A stretch of DNA of 51,862 nucleotides from Minisyncoccota bacterium (GTDB taxonomy: Bacteria; Patescibacteriota; Minisyncoccia; UBA6257; 02-FULL-45-10c), in contig JAQUPE010000001.1 of the NCBI GenBank assembly GCA_028716745.1, positions 94,203 through 146,064 of the forward strand, given 5' to 3'. Each line of letters opens with the position of its first letter. Position 1 is the stretch's first letter. The notes below the pieces were generated by a model. It saw nothing but the letters and a program-made list of their open reading frames with translations, searched no databases and was not told where the DNA came from. The position numbers and the translations under genes were made by a program. Positions 18,711-27,664 of the stretch are shown here, in pieces.

Positions 18711-19357
18711 ATTTTTCTTGCGATAATTCCACACCTCGAGAGATTTGCGGGAAAGTGTCTTTCAGAAAAGGGGATAATCGAAACCTTATATCCCTCATTT
18801 TCAATAAGTTTTTTTATTTTTTTTAGGGGCATAATTGGATAATTATATTGAGAACCAATAAATTTTCCTAAAAATTTGTCGTTCATTTCTATGTCTATAA
18901 AGTAACCACCCGGTTTGATTAGATTTAATAATTTTTTAATAGTTTCGGGTTGATTTTTTGAATAACCAATAACACCTCCAGCGCAAACAACATCAAAAGA
19001 TTGTGGATTTAAATGAGACACAGAATTATTCAAAGATTTAAACTCATCCGGAGTAGTTATATCAGATAAACCAACAGAGATTCGGTTATTATCAACACCC
19101 TGTTTTTTAAAATTTTTGATTAATTCTTTCAAAGAATTTTCTTCGATGTCTGTTGCCAGCAATGTTGATTTAGGGAATCTTTTTAGTAAGTGAAGCCCTA
19201 TGGCCCCATTCCCACAGCCAACCTCCAATATTTTAATATCATTTTGACAATCAAAATCAGTTTCTTTCAAGAAATTATCAATTCCTCTTTCAACGCCAAG
19301 AATTTTTGAAAATACGCCGTATATTCCTGTTTCGTATAATTTTTTTGAAAGTTTCAT
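18707..19357 (-). CDS. Class I SAM-dependent methyltransferase
   Basis: ILEVGCGNGAIGLHLLKRFPKSTLLATDIEENSL; FDVVCAGGVIGYSKN. Confidence 0.88.
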   Translation of the reverse strand: MKLSKKLYETGIYGVFSKILGVERGIDNFLKETDFDCQNDIKILEVGCGNGAIGLHLLKRFPKSTLLATDIEENSLKELIKNFKKQGVDNNRISVGLSDITTPDEFKSLNNSVSHLNPQSFDVVCAGGVIGYSKNQPETIKKLLNLIKPGGYFIDIEMNDKFLGKFIGSQYNYPIMPLKKIKKLIENEGYKVSIIPFSERHFPANLSRCGIIARKI

Positions 19358-19779
19358 TATTGTTTTTTACGATTAGCTTTTAGAAAATAATAGAAGAAAA
19401 GCCATCTTTTAACCGGCATTCCGGATAAATGATGATGGATTATATCGCATAATATATGAAAACAAAAACCAATAAGAATCAGTAATAACGGTGGATACCA
19501 AAATGTTAAAAGCGCCAAAATAATATTAAACTCAACGGTATGGAAAATATATACCGTATTTTTAAAAGCATTGTCCGGATTTTCCCGATATATTTTATTG
19601 GTGTTTTTTATTAAAAATTTAATCTTTTGCCAAGTAAATGCCTTTTCTGTAATCAATTGATGAATATGGTCGCTATCAATTACTACAGAGGCAATCATCG
19701 GAATAACAATATTTTCACCCAAGACGGGGAGCAGGGGCAACAAAATTAAACTTGAAGCTATGTGTTCAGAGAAGCGCAT
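19357..19779 (-). CDS. Small membrane protein, possible membrane-bound metal-dependent hydrolase
   Basis: Hydrophobic with VIDSDHIHQL and CFHILCDIIHHHLSG His/Asp clusters. Confidence 0.55.
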   Translation of the reverse strand: MRFSEHIASSLILLPLLPVLGENIVIPMIASVVIDSDHIHQLITEKAFTWQKIKFLIKNTNKIYRENPDNAFKNTVYIFHTVEFNIILALLTFWYPPLLLILIGFCFHILCDIIHHHLSGMPVKRWLFFYYFLKANRKKQ

Positions 19780-19853
19780 ATTATTAATTATAGTTTAGCA
19801 AGGTTTCCCTAATTTGATAATATTCCATAAAAATATTAATATAAATCCATTAA

Positions 19854-19943
19854 GGAGGCGTCGCATAGTGGTCTAGTGCGCTTGCTTGGAAAGCAAGTTT
19901 TCCCGAAAGGGGATCAGAGGTTCGAATCCTCTCGCCTCCGCCA
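19854..19943 (+). tRNA. tRNA-Ser(GGA)
   Basis: Acceptor GGAGGCG/CGCCTCC, anticodon arm CTTGC-TTGGAAA-GCAAG, long variable arm, T loop TTCGAAT, encoded CCA. Confidence 0.95.
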
Positions 19944-19951
19944 AAATTTAT

Positions 19952-19975
19952 AAACACCTTTATGGTGTTTTTAAA
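19952..19975 (+). terminator. Terminator after tRNA-Ser
   Basis: AAACACC-tttat-GGTGTTTTT. Confidence 0.65.
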
Positions 19976-20047
19976 TTTTTCGAATGAGGATTTGAATGGG
20001 GATAGAATTGGTTTGCTATACTTAAAATAATTATAGAAATATTATTA

Positions 20048-20554
20048 ATGGAAATACCTAAGCGCAGATCGGATAAATTCAGAAAATTGCAGGATGACGG
20101 CCCGATTCATCTTACAAAAGAAGGATTCAGGCTTTTAAAAGAAAAACTTGAGCATCTTAAAAGTATTCAGCCCGCTCTCATTACCCGAACAAAGCAGGCA
20201 GCTGAATGCGGGGATAGATCGGATAACGATGAATATAAGGAAGCAAAAATGCTTTTGCGCCGCACGCAAGGACAGATTTTAAATATCGAATATCAAATTA
20301 AGCGAGTCGTGGTAATTGATTCCGGCCCGAATATTTCCGGTAAGGTTCAAATCGGCTCCACTGTTATATTAGAAACAAATGGAACTCGCAAAACATTCCA
20401 AATTCTTGGTTCTCATGAGTCAGATCCGTCTAATGGACGCATTTCATTCAAGTCTCCGCTTGGCGCTGCGCTTATAGATCATAAAAAAGGCGATACAGTA
20501 ACGGTTGAGACAAAAGGCGGTTCTCAAAAATATTTTATTCTTGAGGTTAAATAA
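20048..20554 (+). CDS. GreA/GreB-family transcription factor paralog
   Basis: IHLTKEGFRLLKEKLEHLK; AAECGDRSDNDEYKEAK tip; SGKVQIGSTV; SFKSPLGAALIDHKKGDTVTVE. Confidence 0.85.
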   Translation: MEIPKRRSDKFRKLQDDGPIHLTKEGFRLLKEKLEHLKSIQPALITRTKQAAECGDRSDNDEYKEAKMLLRRTQGQILNIEYQIKRVVVIDSGPNISGKVQIGSTVILETNGTRKTFQILGSHESDPSNGRISFKSPLGAALIDHKKGDTVTVETKGGSQKYFILEVK

Positions 20555-20595
20555 TTCTTGATTAAAATCCCTCGATTGTTACTTTGGGCAAAAAA

Positions 20596-20711
20596 AGACG
20601 CCCCGGGTTGTTCCCATAGGCGCCTCCTAGAAGTTGCTCCGGGCTTGTCCCATAAGCAACGCTCTAGACGTCATTCCGGAAATTACCCCGGGTTGTTCCC
20701 ATAGGTTTTCC
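20596..20711 (-). repeat. Three tandem hairpins with near-identical 16-nt nested loop; distal one is a terminator
   Basis: Minus-strand loops TATGGGAACAACCCGG, TATGGGACAAGCCCGG, TATGGGAACAACCCGG enclosed by three different complementary stems; the distal hairpin is followed by U7. Confidence 0.8.
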
Positions 20712-20725
20712 AGAATTATTTTCTC

Positions 20726-21160
20726 TTAGGCAGGAGATGGCTTAGGCTGGAGCAGCGACAAGTCTTTGATTGCCTCCCAGGTTATGCCGCTGGTGAATTT
20801 CCAGGATCTGATCTTTGTTCCCGGCTGATGGATGAATAATCCTATCGGTAACGTATCCACGTTCATCTTCCGATACTCCTCGTAGTCCTTTTGAGAAACT
20901 ATCGAGAAAGTATTGTAGTTGAGGCGGTCGTAAAGGATTATGTCTCCGGGCTTGATCTCCCTTTTGTTTTTCCAGGCGATCGGGCCGAACTTCGTGCGCA
21001 CATAAGCCTTTCTCTCGTTTCGGTCCCTCCACCATTCGTCCGGAACAGGATAGAAGCTGAGACTGCTTACTACTTCGACATGTTCCAGCCATTCAATGTT
21101 TAACGACTTGAACAGCCTCTCGCGTTCTTCCGGGTTTGCCGGAATTTCGAATTCCTCCAT
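20726..21160 (-). CDS. Hypothetical protein (144 aa)
   Basis: SD aaggag upstream of ATG; candidate promoter TTGACA-18-CATTAT at 21239-21210 (minus); GC-richer codons. Confidence 0.75.
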   Translation of the reverse strand: MEEFEIPANPEERERLFKSLNIEWLEHVEVVSSLSFYPVPDEWWRDRNERKAYVRTKFGPIAWKNKREIKPGDIILYDRLNYNTFSIVSQKDYEEYRKMNVDTLPIGLFIHQPGTKIRSWKFTSGITWEAIKDLSLLQPKPSPA

Positions 21161-21268
21161 TAGCCATTCTCCTTATGTTTTGGATTTTTTTGCTTGAAAA
21201 ATACTACCTATAATGTAAAGGATTTCTGTTTTTTGTCAATAATTTTTTATGTTATTATTTTAATAAAT

Positions 21269-22189
21269 ATGTCTTTAATAAATCGCTGGAAAATTTTAAC
21301 CTTAACATTTTTGGTTATAAGCGGCGTTGCGGTTGGCTGGATTATTTTTGGAACGTCTAAAAATAGTGCCTCCAATCCCTATCCGTTAATAGATATTTCA
21401 CGTAATTTCATTCCGCAGAACGATTTTATCGTCAATATTCAGCCGCTTCGTGAACAACTGCAAAAAATAGTCGAAGACAATGGGAAAGACAATATATCCA
21501 TTTATTTTGAATTTTTGAACACGGGCGCAAACATCCAAATCAATAATGAATTGCGTTTTTATCCGGCAAGTCTTATAAAAATACCGAGTGTTTTAGTGAC
21601 CATGAAAAAAATAGAAAATGGGGATTGGAATTTGAATAATGAACTGATTCTTTTTGAGACGGACAAAGATTCCCGTTATGGCGAACTTTATAAATATCCT
21701 GTCGGAAGCATATTTACGATAGAGAAATTACTTAAAATCCTCTTGATAGATTCCGACAATACCGCCCACAAAATTTTAAAAAGAAATCTTACGGATGAGG
21801 AATTTGAAAAATTGCAAAAAGGAATAGGATTAGACGAACTTTTTGATGAAAATTACAAAATTTCCGCCAAAGAATACTCCCGCCTTTTCAGGTCTCTTTA
21901 TACTTCCAGTTTTCTGAAAAGGGAATATTCCCAACAAATTTTATCATGGCTGACAGAAACTCCATTTAATAATTTTCTTGCTTCCGGATTGCCGAAGGAC
22001 ATTATTTTTTCTCATAAAATTGGAGAAGACAATAAAGGAAATAATTACCTGGATTCAGGAATAGTTTATTTGTTCAACCGCCCATACCTTCTTACAACAA
22101 TGATTAAAGAATGCAACAAAGAAAAAGCCGAAGAAATAATGAAAAATGTTTCTCGGGCGGCATACGATTACATAAAAAATTATGAATAA
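21269..22189 (+). CDS. Class A beta-lactamase-fold serine hydrolase, membrane anchored
   Basis: SxxK in YPASLIKIPSVL, SDN in IDSDNTAHKIL, KTG-like HKIGEDNKGNNYLDSGIVY; N-terminal TM. Start reassigned from 21194 to ATG 21269. Confidence 0.8.
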   Translation: MSLINRWKILTLTFLVISGVAVGWIIFGTSKNSASNPYPLIDISRNFIPQNDFIVNIQPLREQLQKIVEDNGKDNISIYFEFLNTGANIQINNELRFYPASLIKIPSVLVTMKKIENGDWNLNNELILFETDKDSRYGELYKYPVGSIFTIEKLLKILLIDSDNTAHKILKRNLTDEEFEKLQKGIGLDELFDENYKISAKEYSRLFRSLYTSSFLKREYSQQILSWLTETPFNNFLASGLPKDIIFSHKIGEDNKGNNYLDSGIVYLFNRPYLLTTMIKECNKEKAEEIMKNVSRAAYDYIKNYE

Positions 22190-23999
22190 AGAACCAAGGT
22201 GGCATTTTTTTATCAAAGTTTTAACGATTTATATAATTGTTGTCAGTAATTTATTTTTTGGATTTCCGGTTGATTACCTGATTCAGTCTTGGAACGAATC
22301 AAAGATAGTGGATAATTTGTATTGGGCGCTTAAAGACCCCAAAACCGATAGGGAAAGAGGAATTGTGCCGAAAGTGGTTAAAGAGATTTTTGCTGCCAAC
22401 GTGGCGATAGATAACAATATCAACACCACTGATACCTCGAACAACAGCACCTCGCCCGACGTGGTTTTTACGAGCGTTTCCAATGGTTACGCGTTTTACA
22501 GAGACAGTGCCGGTGATTGCAGATATAGCAAGACCATTGACGGTGGAGATACTTGGGGTGCTGGCGTCAGAGTGGATTCGGTGAATACATCGGATTGCCT
22601 AGCTGTCGCCGTCTGGTATGACCAATGGACTCCGGGTGATACTACCGGAACATATATTCATATTGCGACCATAGATAGCGGAGTTGATGATACTTATTAC
22701 ACGAGGTTGGATACTTCTAATGATTCTCTTTCAACAACAGTTTTGGGGACTACGCAATCCGGAACGTTGGCTGCTGGCACAAATCTGGTTTCTATCACAA
22801 AGGGCACCAATGGCTATCTTTATATGACGACTAACGACGCTTCGGACAGCTGGATTGTAAGATGTACAGGTTCTTGTACCACGGCTTCAAACTGGGCAGA
22901 AATAACCAGTCCATATACATTGACTAACGACTGGCCGCTTTTGATGCCGCTTGCCTCGGGAAATATAATGGTTATCCGGATGGAGCTTGCCGGCAACGAT
23001 TATGATTACAATATTTGGAACGGTTCGGTTTGGAGCGGTTGGACCACGATAGGCACAACGGCGGGGGAAAATACTACTTATGATGGCCATTTTGGTGCCA
23101 CGCTGGATAAAACAACGAACAATATCTATCTTGCTTATGTAACGGATAACAGTACTTTGGGAACAAACGATGATATCCGAACAGCGGTTTATTCCAGCGG
23201 TTCATGGACTTTAAAAACCGATGTTTTGACGAATGACACGAAAGGAATTACTAACGCAAAAATTTCTTTTGATCAGAATACGGGCAATATTTATGTTATT
23301 TACAGTGCTAGAACTACGGTAGGCACTTCTTCTACGGCCAATATCTATTGGAAAAAATCAACCGACGGAATGGCAAGCTGGGGAAGCGAAAATCAATTAA
23401 ATGACGATCCTGACAATATTTACGGCGGCGGAAATACAAACATTATGTCCGACAGTAGAATTTACGCGACCTGGAAGAGAGTTTCTTTAGATGATTTATA
23501 CGGAGATACAATTGTAAATTTTTCAGCCACAGTAAGTTGTAATACGGATATTTCTTCCACAAATTTTAATTCTTTAACAATAGATTCAATTAGTACAGCT
23601 TCTTCTAATGCCGTCACAACATCTTCTTGCACATATTCCGGAGGTTGTACTTTATATGTAAAGGATAGCGGAGACACTACTAGTCCGGGATTATATAAAT
23701 CAGCTTCTCCCACAGATTTAATTTTATCTTCAACCGCTACTTTGATTGCCGGAACGGAAGGCTATGGAATTCAGGCGAGCGTTTCGGGAGGTAGCGGCAG
23801 CGCTCTTACAGTAAGCGCTACTTATGATAAAAGCAGTAATAATGTCGGGGGATTAAGCTTAACCAATGCTACTCTGGCAAATTCCACAGGGTCTTATACC
23901 GATAGGGCAGTTACAGTTGTTCATAAGGCTGCGGTAAGTTATTTAACTACCGCCGGCAGCTACAGCGATACAATTACATACAGCTGTGTTGGTAACTAA
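22182..23999 (+). CDS. Large surface/secreted protein: BNR/sialidase-like repeats plus C-terminal pilin/SCPU-like domain
   Basis: N-terminal TM; repeated GDTWG, GSVWSGWT, STDGMASWGSEN motifs; C-terminal about 160 aa paralogous to 24108-24713. Confidence 0.7.
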   Translation: MNKEPRWHFFIKVLTIYIIVVSNLFFGFPVDYLIQSWNESKIVDNLYWALKDPKTDRERGIVPKVVKEIFAANVAIDNNINTTDTSNNSTSPDVVFTSVSNGYAFYRDSAGDCRYSKTIDGGDTWGAGVRVDSVNTSDCLAVAVWYDQWTPGDTTGTYIHIATIDSGVDDTYYTRLDTSNDSLSTTVLGTTQSGTLAAGTNLVSITKGTNGYLYMTTNDASDSWIVRCTGSCTTASNWAEITSPYTLTNDWPLLMPLASGNIMVIRMELAGNDYDYNIWNGSVWSGWTTIGTTAGENTTYDGHFGATLDKTTNNIYLAYVTDNSTLGTNDDIRTAVYSSGSWTLKTDVLTNDTKGITNAKISFDQNTGNIYVIYSARTTVGTSSTANIYWKKSTDGMASWGSENQLNDDPDNIYGGGNTNIMSDSRIYATWKRVSLDDLYGDTIVNFSATVSCNTDISSTNFNSLTIDSISTASSNAVTTSSCTYSGGCTLYVKDSGDTTSPGLYKSASPTDLILSSTATLIAGTEGYGIQASVSGGSGSALTVSATYDKSSNNVGGLSLTNATLANSTGSYTDRAVTVVHKAAVSYLTTAGSYSDTITYSCVGN

Positions 24000-24107
24000 T
24001 TTATAATTGAAATAAATTAAAGTTATTAACATAGCTATAATTAATTAAACAAGTTATAATACTAACATTATAAAAATTAAAAAGGTCCCAAGATTTAAAT
24101 AAAAAAT

Positions 24108-24713
24108 ATGTCAGCACAATTAGTTTTTTCTAATAAAAAATTAGCAGTCGGTTTAATCGCTATAGCAATTATCTTTGTCGGATATTTAGCTCTTGATATG
24201 GTAAGTGGTTCGGATGTTACCGTGAGCGCAACCGTATCTACCAGCGTCAGCTGCAATACAGATATAACAGAAACCGCGTTTGGAACATTATCAGTAAGCT
24301 CCATTACTACTGCGACCACCGATGCTTCAACGACAATGTCCTGCAACTATGCCGCCGGATGCACATTAACTATTCAAGACAGCGGAAGCGGAAGTAATCC
24401 AGGATTATGGAACTCGGCGAATTCGTATTTAATTGCTTCAGCGGATGCGACTCTTGCAGTCGGAGTTGAAGGATATGGAATTCAAGTTTCTGCTGCCCCA
24501 GCCGGATACGGAGACACATTAACTCTTTCTACTACCTATGATAAAACCGGAAATGTGGTTGGCGGACTTTTAAGAACTGCCACTACTTTGGCATCTACGG
24601 ATTCTCCAACAAGCGGAAGAACTGCCAAGGTTGTACATAAAGCATCTATTAGCGGTTTAACTACTGCCGGAACTTACGCGGACACTATTACTTACGGCTG
24701 TACCGGTAACTAA
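24108..24713 (+). CDS. Secreted/anchored beta-sandwich protein (pilin or spore-coat-U-like)
   Basis: N-terminal hydrophobic segment, VSATVSTSVSCNTDITETAFGTLSV..., C-terminal GLTTAGTYADTITYGCTGN. Confidence 0.65.
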   Translation: MSAQLVFSNKKLAVGLIAIAIIFVGYLALDMVSGSDVTVSATVSTSVSCNTDITETAFGTLSVSSITTATTDASTTMSCNYAAGCTLTIQDSGSGSNPGLWNSANSYLIASADATLAVGVEGYGIQVSAAPAGYGDTLTLSTTYDKTGNVVGGLLRTATTLASTDSPTSGRTAKVVHKASISGLTTAGTYADTITYGCTGN

Positions 24714-24750
24714 AATTAAAAAGGCAATTTAATTCCGCTTTTATAAAAAC

Positions 24751-25791
24751 ATGAGAAAATTGTTGTTATCTTTCATTATCGGATTTTTGGCACTGCCATT
24801 TTTTTCTCATGCAATTACCGTGGGACCGGTAAGAATGGAATACTCGGTTAATCCGGGAGATATCGTTAAAGGAGAAATGCTTTTAAAAAATGAAGGAGGC
24901 GGTTCAAGAATTTTTTATCCAAATTTAGAAAAGTTTTTTGAGGAAAACGGCCAAAAAGTTTTTTCCGGAGAGGAAAGCGAAATATCTAAATGGATAAAAA
25001 CGGCAAAATCTGTCGCTTTAAAACCGGACGAACAAAAAATAATTCCTTTTTCTATCGAAGTTCCAGCGGATGCTTCTCCCGGCGGACACTTTGCCGTAAT
25101 GTGGTGGGGTAATGTTGCTCCAAATTCCGAAAAAGCAGATCAAGTCGGAGTTAATACCAGAGCTGGAATTCTCGTATATCTGACCGTTTCCGGCAATACT
25201 ATAGAATCTGGAAATATAGGCGAAATAAGAACGAATTATCCTAAAAGCATAATAAACAAGCTTCCTGTCAATTTTGTAATTTCTTTTGAAAATAAAGGAA
25301 ATGTTATTTTAAAACCGTTTGGAGAACTTGTTATTAAAAATTTTTTTGGAGTTACCAAGGGTATTTTAAGGGTTAATGATAAGGGGCTTATTGTAATGCC
25401 CAATGACAAGAAGAATCTTGAGACTGAATGGAATTCTGATTTTGCTTTTGGGCCATACAAGGCCACGGCTAACTTGGTTTTGGGCAAAGATAATCAAAGA
25501 ATTGAAAAAAGTATTTGGGTTTATGTGTTTCCTACAAAAATAGTTATCGGCATAGTTTCTGTTATATCGCTGATAATTATGGCCATAATCATAAAAGTAA
25601 TCATCAAAATTATCTCTTTAATTAAAAGAAATAATAAAAAGAAAAAAGCGGCAAAAGCAGCGAAAAAAAAGGCCAAGAAAAGAAAAATTGCTAAGAAAAA
25701 TATTGTTCAGGAAATAAAGGTTCCGGAAATTTTAGAAATCAAAGAAGAACCGCAAAAATCCAATGAACAAGAAGAAAATCAACAGCAATAA
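24751..25791 (+). CDS. Secreted, membrane-anchored DUF916/chaperone-like protein
   Basis: Signal peptide; VGPVRMEYSVNPGDIVKGEMLLKNEG, ISKWIKTAKSVALKPDEQKIIPFSIEVPADASPGGHFAVMWWGN; C-terminal TM and Lys-rich tail. Confidence 0.7.
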   Translation: MRKLLLSFIIGFLALPFFSHAITVGPVRMEYSVNPGDIVKGEMLLKNEGGGSRIFYPNLEKFFEENGQKVFSGEESEISKWIKTAKSVALKPDEQKIIPFSIEVPADASPGGHFAVMWWGNVAPNSEKADQVGVNTRAGILVYLTVSGNTIESGNIGEIRTNYPKSIINKLPVNFVISFENKGNVILKPFGELVIKNFFGVTKGILRVNDKGLIVMPNDKKNLETEWNSDFAFGPYKATANLVLGKDNQRIEKSIWVYVFPTKIVIGIVSVISLIIMAIIIKVIIKIISLIKRNNKKKKAAKAAKKKAKKRKIAKKNIVQEIKVPEILEIKEEPQKSNEQEENQQQ

Positions 25792-26779
25792 AAATCTATT
25801 TTTTCTGGGATTCATTTTTTTTCTGATATTTGCAGTATCTTCTGCGGAAAAAACCTACTCAAATTCAGTCGATGTAACTGCAACGGTTTCTTCAACCACC
25901 ACCCCTCCTGTTCTTTATTGCGGAGATAATTCTTGTAATAACAATGAAACTTGCAGCAGCTGCCCAAGAGATTGCGGAGCTTGTCCAACGGGCGGAAGCG
26001 GGGGAAGCAATAGCGATAATTCTCCCTCCGTATCAACGCCACCGCCGGTTATTATCACTCAAGCTACTTTTAAAGGAAGGGCATATCCCAGCAGTGACGT
26101 TAAGCTTGTTAAGGACGGCGTAGCGGTGGCATCAACAAAATCTGGACCGGATGCTAATTTTGAAATTTCCGTTTCAGGCCTTTCCTCCGGATCCTATATG
26201 TTCGGACTCTGGGCAGAGGATCAAAAAGGAAATCGTTCACTCACAAATACTTTTAATGTATCCGTTACGGCGGGTATTTCCACCACAGTAAGCGGAATTT
26301 TTCTCCCCCCAACAATAAATTTGGATAAATCCGAAGTTAAGAGAGGGGATATCTTGAATATTTTTGGGCAGACTGTTCCGGAAGCGGAGGTAGCGCTGTT
26401 TATTAATTCAAACGAAGAGCTTGTTAAAAGAACCACCGCTGATGATTCCGGATCGTGGCTATATAAATTTGATACTTCGGAAATAGAGCAGGGAAGCCAT
26501 ACCACAAAGGCTAGGTCGGCAAAAAATGGAAATTTTTCCATGAATTCTCAAACAATATCTTTCAAGGTTGGATCAAAAAGCGTTTTAGAAGAAGTTGCCA
26601 AGAAACCGGGAACGGAAAAAATAGATTTAAATGGCGATCAAAGGGTAAATATAGTGGAGTTTTCCATAGCAGCCTATTGGTATAAAAGAACCTCTCCGCC
26701 TGCTTCCGTAGATTTAAATAATGACGGCAAAGTTAACCTGGTGGATTTCAGCATAATGGCGTATTATTGGACGGGTTAA
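25763..26779 (+). CDS. Secreted protein with Cys-rich motif, Ig-like domains and C-terminal type I dockerin-like repeats
   Basis: CGDNSCNNNETCSSCPRDCGAC; DLNGDQRVNIVEFSIAAYWY and DLNNDGKVNLVDFSIMAYYW duplicated Ca-binding repeats at C-terminus. Confidence 0.82.
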   Translation: MNKKKINSNKNLFFLGFIFFLIFAVSSAEKTYSNSVDVTATVSSTTTPPVLYCGDNSCNNNETCSSCPRDCGACPTGGSGGSNSDNSPSVSTPPPVIITQATFKGRAYPSSDVKLVKDGVAVASTKSGPDANFEISVSGLSSGSYMFGLWAEDQKGNRSLTNTFNVSVTAGISTTVSGIFLPPTINLDKSEVKRGDILNIFGQTVPEAEVALFINSNEELVKRTTADDSGSWLYKFDTSEIEQGSHTTKARSAKNGNFSMNSQTISFKVGSKSVLEEVAKKPGTEKIDLNGDQRVNIVEFSIAAYWYKRTSPPASVDLNNDGKVNLVDFSIMAYYWTG

Positions 26780-26788
26780 AATAAAAAT

Positions 26789-27664
26789 ATGAATAATATT
26801 AAAAAAACATTTATTTCTCTTTCTGTTTTATTGGCGGCTTCCATATGTCTGGCAGCGGAAATTAAAATATCCGGAAATTCGGAAATTAAAATAGGCAGCC
26901 AATCCGAGATCAATATTAATATTGATACGCAATATCAAAATATTAATGCCGTAGAGGGAAATATAATATTTCCCGATTCTGTTTTAAAATTAAAAGAAAT
27001 AAAAACCGGCTTGTCCATTATTAATTTTTGGGTAGAACAGCCAAAAATATCCTCTTCGGGAAATATCCGTTTTTCGGGGATAATTCCAGGCGGATATCAG
27101 GGAAATGGGAGCAATATATTGTCTTTGATTTTTGAAGCAAAAGAATTGGGAATGGCCTCCTCTGTTCAGCGAATAATAAAAATTGAAAATTTAAAAATAT
27201 TGCTTAATGACGGCAAGGGAACTTTAGCCGAGGCAAAAACAAATGACTTCAGATTTTCTATATCAAAAAATACGACTGATATCCAAAATACCGACTTAGA
27301 AAATAATTTGCATAAAGATATTGCCTCTCCGGAATTATTCGAACCAGTATTATCTAAAAATCAAAATATTTTTGCCGGAAAATATTTTTTGGTCTTCACA
27401 ACTCAAGATAAGGGGTCGGGGATAGATCATTATGAGGTTAAGGAGGGCGAGGAAGATTTTGTTGTTGCAGAAACCCCTTACTTAATAAAAGATCAAAATT
27501 TAAAAAGCAGAATATTTGTAAAGGCAATTGATAAAGAGGGCAATGAAATAACCGTTGAATATTCTCCTAAAAAACTTTGGTATTTGAACTATTGGTTATA
27601 TATTATAATAATCATAGGCATAGTCGGAGCTGTTTTTATAACAAAAAAATCGCATAAAAAATAA
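26789..27664 (+). CDS. Cohesin-like domain protein with C-terminal TM anchor
   Basis: IKIGSQSEININIDTQYQNINAVEGNIIFPDSVLKLKEI...IRFSGIIPGGYQGNGSNILSLIFEAK...LLNDGKG; TM LYIIIIIGIVGAVFI then KKSHKK. Confidence 0.75.
   Translation: MNNIKKTFISLSVLLAASICLAAEIKISGNSEIKIGSQSEININIDTQYQNINAVEGNIIFPDSVLKLKEIKTGLSIINFWVEQPKISSSGNIRFSGIIPGGYQGNGSNILSLIFEAKELGMASSVQRIIKIENLKILLNDGKGTLAEAKTNDFRFSISKNTTDIQNTDLENNLHKDIASPELFEPVLSKNQNIFAGKYFLVFTTQDKGSGIDHYEVKEGEEDFVVAETPYLIKDQNLKSRIFVKAIDKEGNEITVEYSPKKLWYLNYWLYIIIIIGIVGAVFITKKSHKK

Noticed and set aside
20596-20711. CRISPR array interpretation of the three repeated TATGGG...CCCGG units
   Set aside because: Only three units, repeats about 16 nt, spacers replaced by complementary stem arms of unequal length, no cas genes.
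20742-21092. 116-aa minus-strand ORF and 70-aa plus-strand ORF (20891-21103) overlapping the 144-aa ORFan
   Set aside because: Neither has an SD or composition as good as the 20726-21160 frame, which has promoter, SD and terminator in register.
21269-22189. Antibiotic-resistance beta-lactamase call
   Set aside because: Fold-level motifs only, in a surface-protein operon with a divergent KTG box; resistance function not supportable from sequence.
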